DNA of 29,861 nt, from assembly GCA_002499195.1 (NCBI GenBank), contig DAKS01000011.1, positions 1 through 29,861 on the forward strand, in the 5' to 3' direction. Origin of the DNA: Euryarchaeota archaeon UBA443. GTDB lineage: Archaea; Thermoplasmatota; Poseidoniia; Poseidoniales; Poseidoniaceae. The notes beneath the pieces were generated by a model, which saw nothing but the letters and a program-made list of their open reading frames with translations, had not been told where the DNA came from and did not search any database. This document shows positions 1 to 7,135 of the stretch, piece by piece; position 1 is the first letter of the stretch; every line of letters starts with the position of its first letter. Both the position numbers and the translations under genes were made by a program.

Positions 1-20
1 AGGGTTGAGTTGGAAAGGCC

Positions 21-1259
21 ATGGCAGGTTCACGACGTCTCGTAGCCTGCTTGTTGATGGGCTTGTTTGCAAGTTCAACCATCGCTGCACCAGTCGTTGC
101 TGATATTGAATGGGAACGTGATGGTTGGTTGACCACAGCCCTTGCAGATGAACGCTTGACTATGGGTGATGAATTCGGTTGCTATGGTATTCCTGGATAT
201 TCATGGTATAACGATCCTGGAGCGGTTGCAAAGGAGTGTCGCTCCTACATCGAGAACAATACTGAGGCCTCTAAGTGGGGCGATGATGCGCTTTCGACTT
301 ATGCTCCAGATGGGTTGACGATGGCTCAACACAACTACATTGCATCGCAAGATTTTGTTGTTCATGGTGATGAGACTGGATTGATTGATACGGCTTGGCA
401 TAATGTTACTGATGTTCCAAACGATGTTTGGGATTGGTACAATCTTGGTCGTCGAGGAGGTAGTCTCGAGAAGGAGATTGGAAGTCTTGAAACGGTTCAA
501 AATGCTGTAGAAGAAGGTGGTTTGGTCAATCTGTATTGGATTGGTCGTGTCAATGATGCCACCATCCGTCACGATCGAGATATTGCTGATTACTTGCAGA
601 ACGATGCACAAGCATGGATGACAACTTGGGGTCAGGCTTGGTCATACTGGTCATCGAATCGATGTTATCAGCATTCGAATCAACTCGATCAAGAAGCGGC
701 AACGTTCACCTTCTCTTCCATAGTTACTGAACAATGCACAAGCGTTTCTCCAAATGCTTGGAATGTTCCAGCTACATGGCGTCTCTCTTTTGAAAATGCA
801 ACTGTTGTTGACGTCCAAGATGTACTTGGTCAATCGATGACAAATCTGACTGGAGAGCGACAAACAGCAGAAGGTTGGCGCATGGATGGTGATGAACTAT
901 TGGTCTCGGTCAAGCGTGGAACGGTTGTTACTGTCATACTCGATGGTGAGGACATATCCTTCGATGTTCACAATCAGACCGAATTCTGGAATGGATATGA
1001 TGCTGCTGTGACTATCGCTGCTCATGATACCACCGATTTGTTCCTATGGTCGAAGCGATTTGATGATGAAGATCAATTGCGATTTACGTGGTTGGTCTCA
1101 CCACGAACTGTTGAAGGTCGATTACCTTGGCTACCTTATGCCTCCTTGGTTGCTGGTGTTGTCACAATCGTGGCCATGATGGGTATTCTCGGTCGTGAAG
1201 GAATTGGTCCATTGGCTGGAATCATGCACAACAAAAATCACCAGTATGAAGAGGAATAG
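21..1259 (+). CDS. Secreted surface protein with C-terminal membrane anchor, function unknown
   Basis: I do not recognise the family. The 412-residue product starts with a signal peptide (positively charged residues 5-6, hydrophobic core 8-23, likely cut after the Ala near 27). The roughly 345-residue extracellular part is rich in Trp, Asp and Asn and has four cysteines (near 54, 73, 215, 239), enough for two disulfides, plus several N-x-T/S sequons. One membrane helix lies at about 374-393, followed by a short tail. This layout (signal, ectodomain, single C-terminal helix) recurs in the genes at 7136, 18430 and 29039. The start is fixed by an in-frame TGA at 6-8 and a GGAAAGG just upstream. 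The protein is probably displayed on the cell surface; a role in binding or envelope structure is only a guess. Confidence 0.8.
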   Translation: MAGSRRLVACLLMGLFASSTIAAPVVADIEWERDGWLTTALADERLTMGDEFGCYGIPGYSWYNDPGAVAKECRSYIENNTEASKWGDDALSTYAPDGLTMAQHNYIASQDFVVHGDETGLIDTAWHNVTDVPNDVWDWYNLGRRGGSLEKEIGSLETVQNAVEEGGLVNLYWIGRVNDATIRHDRDIADYLQNDAQAWMTTWGQAWSYWSSNRCYQHSNQLDQEAATFTFSSIVTEQCTSVSPNAWNVPATWRLSFENATVVDVQDVLGQSMTNLTGERQTAEGWRMDGDELLVSVKRGTVVTVILDGEDISFDVHNQTEFWNGYDAAVTIAAHDTTDLFLWSKRFDDEDQLRFTWLVSPRTVEGRLPWLPYASLVAGVVTIVAMMGILGREGIGPLAGIMHNKNHQYEEE

Positions 1260-1311
1260 AGGCGAAGGCTTCTAATCGGTTTGATTCAAGCAAGCACTCG
1301 GAGGGTGAACC

Positions 1312-2697
1312 ATGGGTGACGATTCTGTACGTATTGACCCGTGGAGCAGCAACCAATCTACGGACTATGGACGCATCATAGATCAGTTCGGTTTATCGTC
1401 TCTCGATGGATTGAATTTGCCTAATGCAACCAAGTTACACCGACGTGGGATCGTCTTCGCTCATAGAGATCTAGATGTCATCCTTGGAGCACATCAGCGC
1501 AAGGAATCCTTTGGAGTTCTTACTGGCCTGATGCCGAGTGGTCGAATGCATCTCGGGCATTCGATGGTCATCGAACAAGTTCGTTACTATCAGGAGATGG
1601 GTGCTGATGTGACCATTGCAGTTGCAGACCTTGAATCTCAAGCCACTCGTGGCGTTTCCTTGGCTAAGGGCCGACAGATTGCTCGAGAGGATTATGTGGC
1701 TAATTATGCAGCTCTTGGTCTTCTTTCCGATTCAACTGAAGTGTACTTTCAATCGCAACGACCTGCAGTCCAGAGACTTGGTTTTCAACTTGGAAAGCGA
1801 ACGAACTTGAATGAATTTGAATCGATTTATGGCTTTGGAGGTGAGACAAATCTTGCTCACGTTCAGGCTCCTATGGTACAAGTAGGTGATATCTTACATC
1901 CTCAATTAGATGAATACGGAGGTCTTCGACCAATCGTTGTTCCAGTCGGTGTTGACCAAGATCCGCATCTTCGATTGACTCGAGGTCTTGCTGGAAAGAC
2001 CAATTGGTTCAATGTCGGTCCAGGTAAGCGCAGTGGTGCTCAGATTCGTCTCTCGGTTCAAGATGAGAATGCAGAGGCGTTAGGCCAAGCGCCTAATGGT
2101 CGAGTCGATCGTGCACGACGGCAAACGGTATTCGATGGTATTGTTTCAAATCTTGAGGGAATGGGATTCTCTGACATTATGTCCAATCCGAAGGAAGGCA
2201 TGGTCAACGTTCCAAGTGCAACTTCGCAAGACATTCATCGAATTAGAATGCAGATGCTGGCCTATGAGCGATCGCTTGGCGGTCAAGGCCTGTTAGCTCC
2301 ATCTTCGACCTATCATCACTTCGCTGTTGGACTGACCGGTGATAAGATGTCGAGTAGTCAGCCAAAGACGACCATATTCCTCGACGATGAGATTGCAGCG
2401 GTTGAGAAGAAAATCAAGCGTGCTTTCTCTGGAGGGCAACCAACTATCGAGGAGCACCGACGTATTGGTGGTAATCCAGATATTGATGTAGCCTATCAGT
2501 ACATGATGTATTTCTTTGAAGATGATGATGACTATTTGCAAGAGATCAATCAGCAATATCGTTCAGGTTCACTCCTTGCAGGTGAGATGAAGCAGTTGTG
2601 CATTGACCGTGCTACTGCTTGGTTATCGAATCATCAAGAGATGAAAGATCAAACAGCACATCTAGTCGATGAGTTCTTTGCAGCAGATCTAAGCTGA
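1312..2697 (+). CDS. trpS: Tryptophanyl-tRNA synthetase
   Basis: Class I synthetase that charges tRNA-Trp with tryptophan using ATP in the cytoplasm. The HIGH-like signature is MPSGRMHLGH at residues 74-83 and the second signature KMSSS is at 345-349. Between them, a DQDPHLRLTRGLA-type segment (about 219-231) is characteristic of archaeal/eukaryotic TrpRS and separates it from TyrRS. The 461-residue length fits the archaeal form with an N-terminal extension. A strong Shine-Dalgarno sequence, GGAGGGTGA, lies 4 nt before the ATG. The 3' end overlaps the convergent ZPR1 gene by 9 nt. This is a housekeeping gene with no sign of transfer or damage. Confidence 0.95.
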   Translation: MGDDSVRIDPWSSNQSTDYGRIIDQFGLSSLDGLNLPNATKLHRRGIVFAHRDLDVILGAHQRKESFGVLTGLMPSGRMHLGHSMVIEQVRYYQEMGADVTIAVADLESQATRGVSLAKGRQIAREDYVANYAALGLLSDSTEVYFQSQRPAVQRLGFQLGKRTNLNEFESIYGFGGETNLAHVQAPMVQVGDILHPQLDEYGGLRPIVVPVGVDQDPHLRLTRGLAGKTNWFNVGPGKRSGAQIRLSVQDENAEALGQAPNGRVDRARRQTVFDGIVSNLEGMGFSDIMSNPKEGMVNVPSATSQDIHRIRMQMLAYERSLGGQGLLAPSSTYHHFAVGLTGDKMSSSQPKTTIFLDDEIAAVEKKIKRAFSGGQPTIEEHRRIGGNPDIDVAYQYMMYFFEDDDDYLQEINQQYRSGSLLAGEMKQLCIDRATAWLSNHQEMKDQTAHLVDEFFAADLS

Positions 2698-3273
2698 GTA
2701 GACAGCAGGGTCTGGTCCGACCGGTAGTGAATCAATTTCTTCTTGAGTTAGATCTCTGTCGATTGCTCGGTCATGAAGGATTTGCGATAGTCCATGAGGA
2801 TCAAGAAGTTCGATCTTCAGTGCTTTTCCTTCTTTACCAGCGTTTTGCAATCGATGAATCATATGCATTAGTGTCTGCTGATTATCTGGTTCATTATCTC
2901 CAATGCCTTTCATAACCATCTTGACGATGTCGATGAATCTAACGAGTAGACCCTCCATGTTGCTAACAAATCCTGTGGCTGCGCCGCCTGGATTGACTTC
3001 AAGGTCCAATTCGGGAATGCAAACCGTGCAAGAAGAAGATCGAACAACGCGAACTGAAAGGTCGTCTTCCGATTCAATATGAAACGTCCAACCGCCAGGC
3101 TTTCTTCCTTCTGCAGGAATGAAATCGGTTTGCCTCCAGCCACATGCGTGACAGAGAACAGTAACTTGGGTATGTTCACCAAAATATGGAATTTCATCGA
3201 CGTGGGCAATCATCCTCAGATTGTCTTCATCATGACACATTGGGCACGGCATTTCGATGACTTGCTCCTCCAT
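2689..3273 (-). CDS. ZPR1-type zinc-finger protein
   Basis: Archaeal homologue of the ZPR1 zinc-finger domain; eukaryotic ZPR1 binds and acts as chaperone for elongation factor 1A. A four-cysteine finger is visible: CPMC at residues 10-13 and CHAC at 41-44, with the family's IPYFGEH stretch between them and the GW-R-Q/N motif after it. A beta-rich ZPR1 body follows, with SSSC and a Glu-Gly-Leu-Leu helix near 124. I chose the start at 3273 because it has a GGAGGC Shine-Dalgarno and its ATG shares an A with the upstream stop (TGATG). That is a classical translational-coupling overlap with the SepF-like gene. A start 18 nt further upstream is possible but lacks such a site. A role in elongation-factor folding is inferred from the family. 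Confidence 0.85.
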   Translation of the reverse strand: MEEQVIEMPCPMCHDEDNLRMIAHVDEIPYFGEHTQVTVLCHACGWRQTDFIPAEGRKPGGWTFHIESEDDLSVRVVRSSSCTVCIPELDLEVNPGGAATGFVSNMEGLLVRFIDIVKMVMKGIGDNEPDNQQTLMHMIHRLQNAGKEGKALKIELLDPHGLSQILHDRAIDRDLTQEEIDSLPVGPDPAVYSA

Positions 3274-3848
3274 CAAACGCCTCCAGTCCATTCGGCTTCA
3301 TCGTTGAAAGCCTCATCTTCAAGACCGCTGATTCCAACACATCCAGGAGGGAGTAACATCACTCTAGTTTCTGTGATTTGGACTATTTGTCCACCCATGT
3401 CCATTTCTATAAATCGATGCAGGCGAGCGAGTACCGTCTTGACTTCATGCTCTCGATTCATTAGACGTTCCATTTCAACTAGGGCTGCATCACCATCGCT
3501 GACCCAATCTAGAAGCGTGTCGATTCCAGTGAGATCGTACAATGTTGCACGGTGGAGTACCATGCCAGAATCATCCATTGGAATTGGAGGGTTTGGATAC
3601 ATCTTGCCTAGGTTGTGAAATATGTCGGAACTTGGTGGTGTTGGCTGTTGTTCATTTGCAGTCTCACTGCTTGGCATGGTGAATGTACGAAGCGGTTTTG
3701 ATTCTACTGTTTTGGCCTCAACCGGTTCGGGTTGTGGTGACAGGTCAATCATTTCAGGAACACTTTCAGCGTCTACAGGCTCTTGGTTGATGAAATCATC
3801 AAGCGAGAACTGTCCCTCATCTGGTTGAGAGGAACGTTTCCGTGCCAT
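3273..3848 (-). CDS. SepF-like cell division protein
   Basis: The 191-residue protein has an acidic, Pro/Gln-rich, probably disordered N-terminal half (1-90) and a compact C-terminal domain (about 95-172). The domain follows the archaeal SepF order: a Leu-x-Asp-Leu strand, a helix beginning near a Gly-Asp-Ala stretch, a central long helix with hydrophobic heptads (VKTVLARLHRFI), then a Gly-Gly-x-Ile strand and a final RVMLLPPGCVGI strand. The last strand matches the 'FLLTPAGV' end of SepF. In archaea SepF anchors FtsZ to the membrane through an N-terminal amphipathic helix; here the N-terminus (MARKRSSQ) is basic rather than clearly amphipathic. The gene is translationally coupled to the ZPR1 gene. 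The SepF call rests on pattern recognition, so structural confirmation would matter. Confidence 0.6.
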   Translation of the reverse strand: MARKRSSQPDEGQFSLDDFINQEPVDAESVPEMIDLSPQPEPVEAKTVESKPLRTFTMPSSETANEQQPTPPSSDIFHNLGKMYPNPPIPMDDSGMVLHRATLYDLTGIDTLLDWVSDGDAALVEMERLMNREHEVKTVLARLHRFIEMDMGGQIVQITETRVMLLPPGCVGISGLEDEAFNDEAEWTGGV

Positions 3849-3965
3849 GTCCTAGCCTGACCCCGATGGCTCAAGAAGGCTTTCTTTCCTGAACGCATGA
3901 AATCATAGTTTTCAATCGTCGAGTTGATAAGGGGGTTCGGACAGGACAGACTGCTTACCCCACGG

Positions 3966-3974
3966 TTCATATGG
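3966..3974 (+). promoter_or_regulatory. TATA-like box of psmB
   Basis: TTCATATGG is centred about 25 nt before the ATG at 3995, the archaeal TATA spacing for a leaderless transcript. The ATG at 3971 lies inside this box and so is unlikely to be the start of psmB. Similar TTCATA elements precede RNase P RNA and the 10623 gene. Inferred from position and composition only. Confidence 0.45.
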
Positions 3975-3994
3975 GGTGGCGAGTTGGTGATATC

Positions 3995-4618
3995 ATGGAA
4001 TCACAAGATGGTGTATTGAAGACTGGAACCAGTACTGTAGGAATCACATTCAATGGTGGTGTTGTCGTTGGAGCCGATCACCGTGCTACTATGGGGCACT
4101 TTATTGCAAACAAGAGCGTTCAGAAGTTGTTCAAGATTGGTGACAATCTCGCACTAACCACCGCAGGTCTCGTTGGTCACGCACAATCATTGTCCCGCAC
4201 ACTTGCTGCTGAAGTTTCTCTTTTCCAACTTCGTCGAGGACAAAACATGACTGTGAAAGGGGCAGCAACATTCACTGCAAACATTCTTTCTGGACGTCCT
4301 CACTGGGTTCAACTCCTAATCGTCGGTGTTGACGATGATGGTTCCCACGTATACTCAATTGATTCAGCAGGTGGTTCAATTCCTGATGTTTACTGTGCCA
4401 CAGGTTCAGGATCTCCTTACATGTATGGTGTGCTTGAAGATGGATTCTCCGAAGGCATGAGCCGAAATGATGCTGTTCGATTGGCAGCACGTGCACTCAA
4501 CGCATCCGGTCAGCGTGATGCTGCATCTGGAAACGGCATGGACCTTGCTGTTATCACTGCTAAAGATGGATTTGTTCCAGTGGAACAATCCGAAATCGAT
4601 GCTTATCTCAAGAAGTGA
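3995..4618 (+). CDS. psmB: 20S proteasome beta subunit
   Basis: Catalytic subunit of the archaeal proteasome, an N-terminal-nucleophile protease of the inner two rings. A short propeptide of 11 residues ends in TG, followed by the mature start TSTVGI. Counted from that Thr as residue 1, the catalytic Asp is at 17 (GADHR) and the Lys at 33 (VQKLF), the full catalytic set. The SGSG-type loop and GMDLAVI strand near the C-terminus are also present. I use the ATG at 3995 because the alternative at 3971 falls in a TATA-like box and would give an unusually long propeptide. Partner alpha and regulatory ATPase genes are not in the window. The gene is transcribed away from the SepF/ZPR1 pair. Confidence 0.93.
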   Translation: MESQDGVLKTGTSTVGITFNGGVVVGADHRATMGHFIANKSVQKLFKIGDNLALTTAGLVGHAQSLSRTLAAEVSLFQLRRGQNMTVKGAATFTANILSGRPHWVQLLIVGVDDDGSHVYSIDSAGGSIPDVYCATGSGSPYMYGVLEDGFSEGMSRNDAVRLAARALNASGQRDAASGNGMDLAVITAKDGFVPVEQSEIDAYLKK

Positions 4619-4696
4619 GCATCCCTACACTCCCGCGGCGTTGCCGTAATCCTCTGGATATGCGTAGCGTGCGATGTCGTGGCTGGAGATGAGATT

Positions 4697-6601
4697 ATGC
4701 GATTGACATTTAAGGAAATCAAAGATGAGATTGGTAAGATTGTACCTCGAAACCTCGACTACAAAGTAGACCTCGAGGCTGGTGATATTGCCATTTTTAC
4801 GAAAGACTTCGAACCGTTCATTTCGAGCGATGGATTGGCTGGAAAGATATCGAAGAAAATCAAGCGACGAATTGTCATGCGTCCTGAACCTGATATGGTC
4901 ATGGATAAGGAGGATGCAACAGCGGCCATCAAAGACTTGGTTCCAGAATCCGCCAATATTTCTGAACTATTCTTTGACCCATGTATTTGGAAGGTAATCA
5001 TTCAATGTGAGAATCCATCTGATGCTGTAGGTCGAAGAGGTTCGATCGCTAAGGAGATTAGAAATTCAACCGGTTGGGAAGTTTCTGTTGAAAGAACTCC
5101 TCCAATCCTATCAAAGACTGTTCGTGATATTCGTGGTTATCGAGAAGCTAATGCAGAGGAGCGTCGTAAACTATTGAGAAATTTCGGTCTGAATATTCAC
5201 CGTCCGAAGCGACCAGGTTCTACTTGGGCTCGTGTAACTGCGCTTGGCTCTTACCAAGAAGTCGGTCGTGCTTGTCACTTTGTCACAACAAATGAATCTC
5301 GAATTATGATCGATGTTGGTGTCAATATTGCATCCGATACCGATCCAATGCCTTACTTCACCGCTCCAGAGGCACTTCCACTAGAGCAAATCGATGCTGT
5401 GGTTTTGACCCACGCTCACCTCGACCACGCTGGAATGCTTCCTGTCTTGTTCAAGTATGGATATCGTGGACCGGTTTTCTGTACTCCACCTACCCGTGAT
5501 TTAATGCTTCTTTTGCAGACCGACTATCTCAAGGTCGGTGGTGCAGAAGGTAAGCGTGCTCCATATGACATGGAAGATATTCGCATGTGCATGCGTCACG
5601 TTGTCGATGTTGACTGGAACCAGACAACAGATGTTGCTCCTGATGTGAAGATGACCTTCTCAAATGCTGGTCACATTCTTGGATCATCTGCTGTCCATCT
5701 CAACATCGCTGATGGTAAGCATAACATTGTGTTCTCAGGCGATCAGAAGTTTGAGAAGTCCTGGTTATTCGATGCTGCAAACACACGTTTCCCTCGTTGT
5801 GAAACATTGGTTATCGAGTCCACTTATGGTGCTGCAGGAGACTATCAACCATCTCGTGAGGAAGCCAATCAAGAGTTGCAAGACATTGTTACAAGGACGC
5901 TGCAAAGGAATGGTAAACTCATCTGTCCTGTGTTTGCAGTCGGTCGTTCACAAGAAGTGATGATCGCAATCGATGATCTGTTCCGCTCTGGAGCTGTTAA
6001 GCCAGTTCCAGTCTGGCTTGATGGAATGATTCAGGAAGCTACTGCAATTCACGCCAGTCATCCAAATTACTTGACTTCTGCATTGCGAAAGTCCTTACAA
6101 CAAAACGATGGTGAAAACCCATTCACAAGTCCATGGTTCCGCACAGTCGAAGGTGCTGAGCGACGAGAAAGCATTGTCATGGATACAAGTCCATGCATCG
6201 TTCTTGCAACATCAGGTATGCTCAACGGTGGGCCTGTCATGAACTATTTCCAGAACTGGGCGCATGAGGAGAGAAACTCTCTCTGTTTCGTCGGTTATCA
6301 AGCGGAAGGAACTCTTGGGCGTCGTCTTCAGAAAGGATTTGGTGAAGTCCCTATGCAAATCAATGGAAGAACTGAAATCGTCAAGGTTGGCTGTGAAATG
6401 GCTACTATTGACGGATTTAGCGGTCATTCAGATCGTCGCCAATTGCTCGCATTTGTTGATTCGATGAATCCAAAGCCTCGAAACATCATTTGTCATCACG
6501 GCGATTATTACAAGTGTAGTGAACTTGGAAAGGAACTTCGTGACAAGTATAGATGTAGAACCTATGCGCCAAAGAACTTGGAAACTGTCCGTATACTTTG
6601 A
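4697..6601 (+). CDS. fttA: FttA/aCPSF1, beta-CASP transcription termination ribonuclease
   Basis: Archaeal homologue of CPSF73, a 5'-3' exo/endoribonuclease that causes factor-dependent transcription termination. Domain order: two N-terminal KH-type domains (about 1-145, with a GRRGSIAKEI GxxG loop near 111-120), a metallo-beta-lactamase core with HAHLDH around 240, a beta-CASP cap, and the C-terminal GFSGHSDRRQL and CHHGD metal-binding motifs. It ends in NLETVRIL, as in methanogen homologues. Zinc ligands appear complete. I chose the ATG at 4697 because a GGAGATGAG Shine-Dalgarno sits just before it and the N-terminus then aligns with the family. A GTG at 4679 would add six residues. The gene is probably monocistronic, in a 13-nt convergent arrangement with the TerB-like gene. 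Confidence 0.95.
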   Translation: MRLTFKEIKDEIGKIVPRNLDYKVDLEAGDIAIFTKDFEPFISSDGLAGKISKKIKRRIVMRPEPDMVMDKEDATAAIKDLVPESANISELFFDPCIWKVIIQCENPSDAVGRRGSIAKEIRNSTGWEVSVERTPPILSKTVRDIRGYREANAEERRKLLRNFGLNIHRPKRPGSTWARVTALGSYQEVGRACHFVTTNESRIMIDVGVNIASDTDPMPYFTAPEALPLEQIDAVVLTHAHLDHAGMLPVLFKYGYRGPVFCTPPTRDLMLLLQTDYLKVGGAEGKRAPYDMEDIRMCMRHVVDVDWNQTTDVAPDVKMTFSNAGHILGSSAVHLNIADGKHNIVFSGDQKFEKSWLFDAANTRFPRCETLVIESTYGAAGDYQPSREEANQELQDIVTRTLQRNGKLICPVFAVGRSQEVMIAIDDLFRSGAVKPVPVWLDGMIQEATAIHASHPNYLTSALRKSLQQNDGENPFTSPWFRTVEGAERRESIVMDTSPCIVLATSGMLNGGPVMNYFQNWAHEERNSLCFVGYQAEGTLGRRLQKGFGEVPMQINGRTEIVKVGCEMATIDGFSGHSDRRQLLAFVDSMNPKPRNIICHHGDYYKCSELGKELRDKYRCRTYAPKNLETVRIL

Positions 6602-6614
6602 TTTCTATTGCATA

Positions 6615-7037
6615 TCAGATGTCAAGTGCATTGTAACCTTCTTGCATCCAATGAAATCCTTTCACAGTCCATTGAAGCAATGCATCGACGTGTTTCTCTG
6701 TTAAACCAGCAGCTTTTGCAACCATTTTCAGAACTGCACGTTCGCTTTCATCAATTTCACGATCAGCCATGGTCATCAAGGCGATATCTCTCAATGCAAG
6801 TTTAATCGAGCGAGGGTGCATTGTTTGGAGATGTTTCTCAAGATTTATTTTTTTATTCAATTGTTTACGTAATTGCTCTTTTCGTTCAGGAGAGAGCAGT
6901 GTTGCCCCTAGGCGTTGTTCAAAGAAAGCCATTTCGGCCTTTGAAACGGTGTTGTCAACAGTTGCTAGGTGTCCAAGAAGTTGAGCGTATTGGAAACGTT
7001 CAGATGGTTCCATTTGGTGAATAATATCGTTAAGCAT
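6615..7037 (-). CDS. TerB-like helical protein
   Basis: The 140-residue all-helical protein resembles the TerB/DjlA-type domain. It has two related helix units, each with an acidic loop then a Glu: LATVDNTVSKAE (about 24-35) and MTMADREIDESE (about 88-99). Such acidic loops bind metal in TerB relatives, but here the first has lost the usual Gly. Full-length TerB domains are of this size, so it looks complete. The start at 7037 has a GAGGA Shine-Dalgarno 5 nt upstream; a GTG at 7097 would add 20 residues. No membrane or signal segment is present, so it is cytoplasmic. TerB domains occur in stress and surface-associated complexes, but nothing here shows a partner; the exact role is unknown. Confidence 0.65.
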   Translation of the reverse strand: MLNDIIHQMEPSERFQYAQLLGHLATVDNTVSKAEMAFFEQRLGATLLSPERKEQLRKQLNKKINLEKHLQTMHPRSIKLALRDIALMTMADREIDESERAVLKMVAKAAGLTEKHVDALLQWTVKGFHWMQEGYNALDI

Positions 7038-7135
7038 GATTCCTCGTTGTTCCCACCATTCATGATTATTTTGGTTGAGGGTATATGGAAAATTCACATA
7101 AGGCTGGTTCGTTTAGGTTTGTCGAAGGGGTCACT

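Noticed and set aside
3079..3618. A 179-residue plus-strand frame opposite ZPR1 and SepF-like genes
   Set aside because: It has Ser/Arg-rich, low-sense composition, covers two recognised coupled genes, and has no motif or start site.
4679..4696. GTG start for FttA
   Set aside because: The ATG at 4697 has a GGAGATGAG ribosome site and aligns with family N-termini.
7085..7135. Start of the fibronectin-like protein at 7085
   Set aside because: It would put 17 polar residues before the signal peptide; the ATG at 7136 gives a standard signal peptide.
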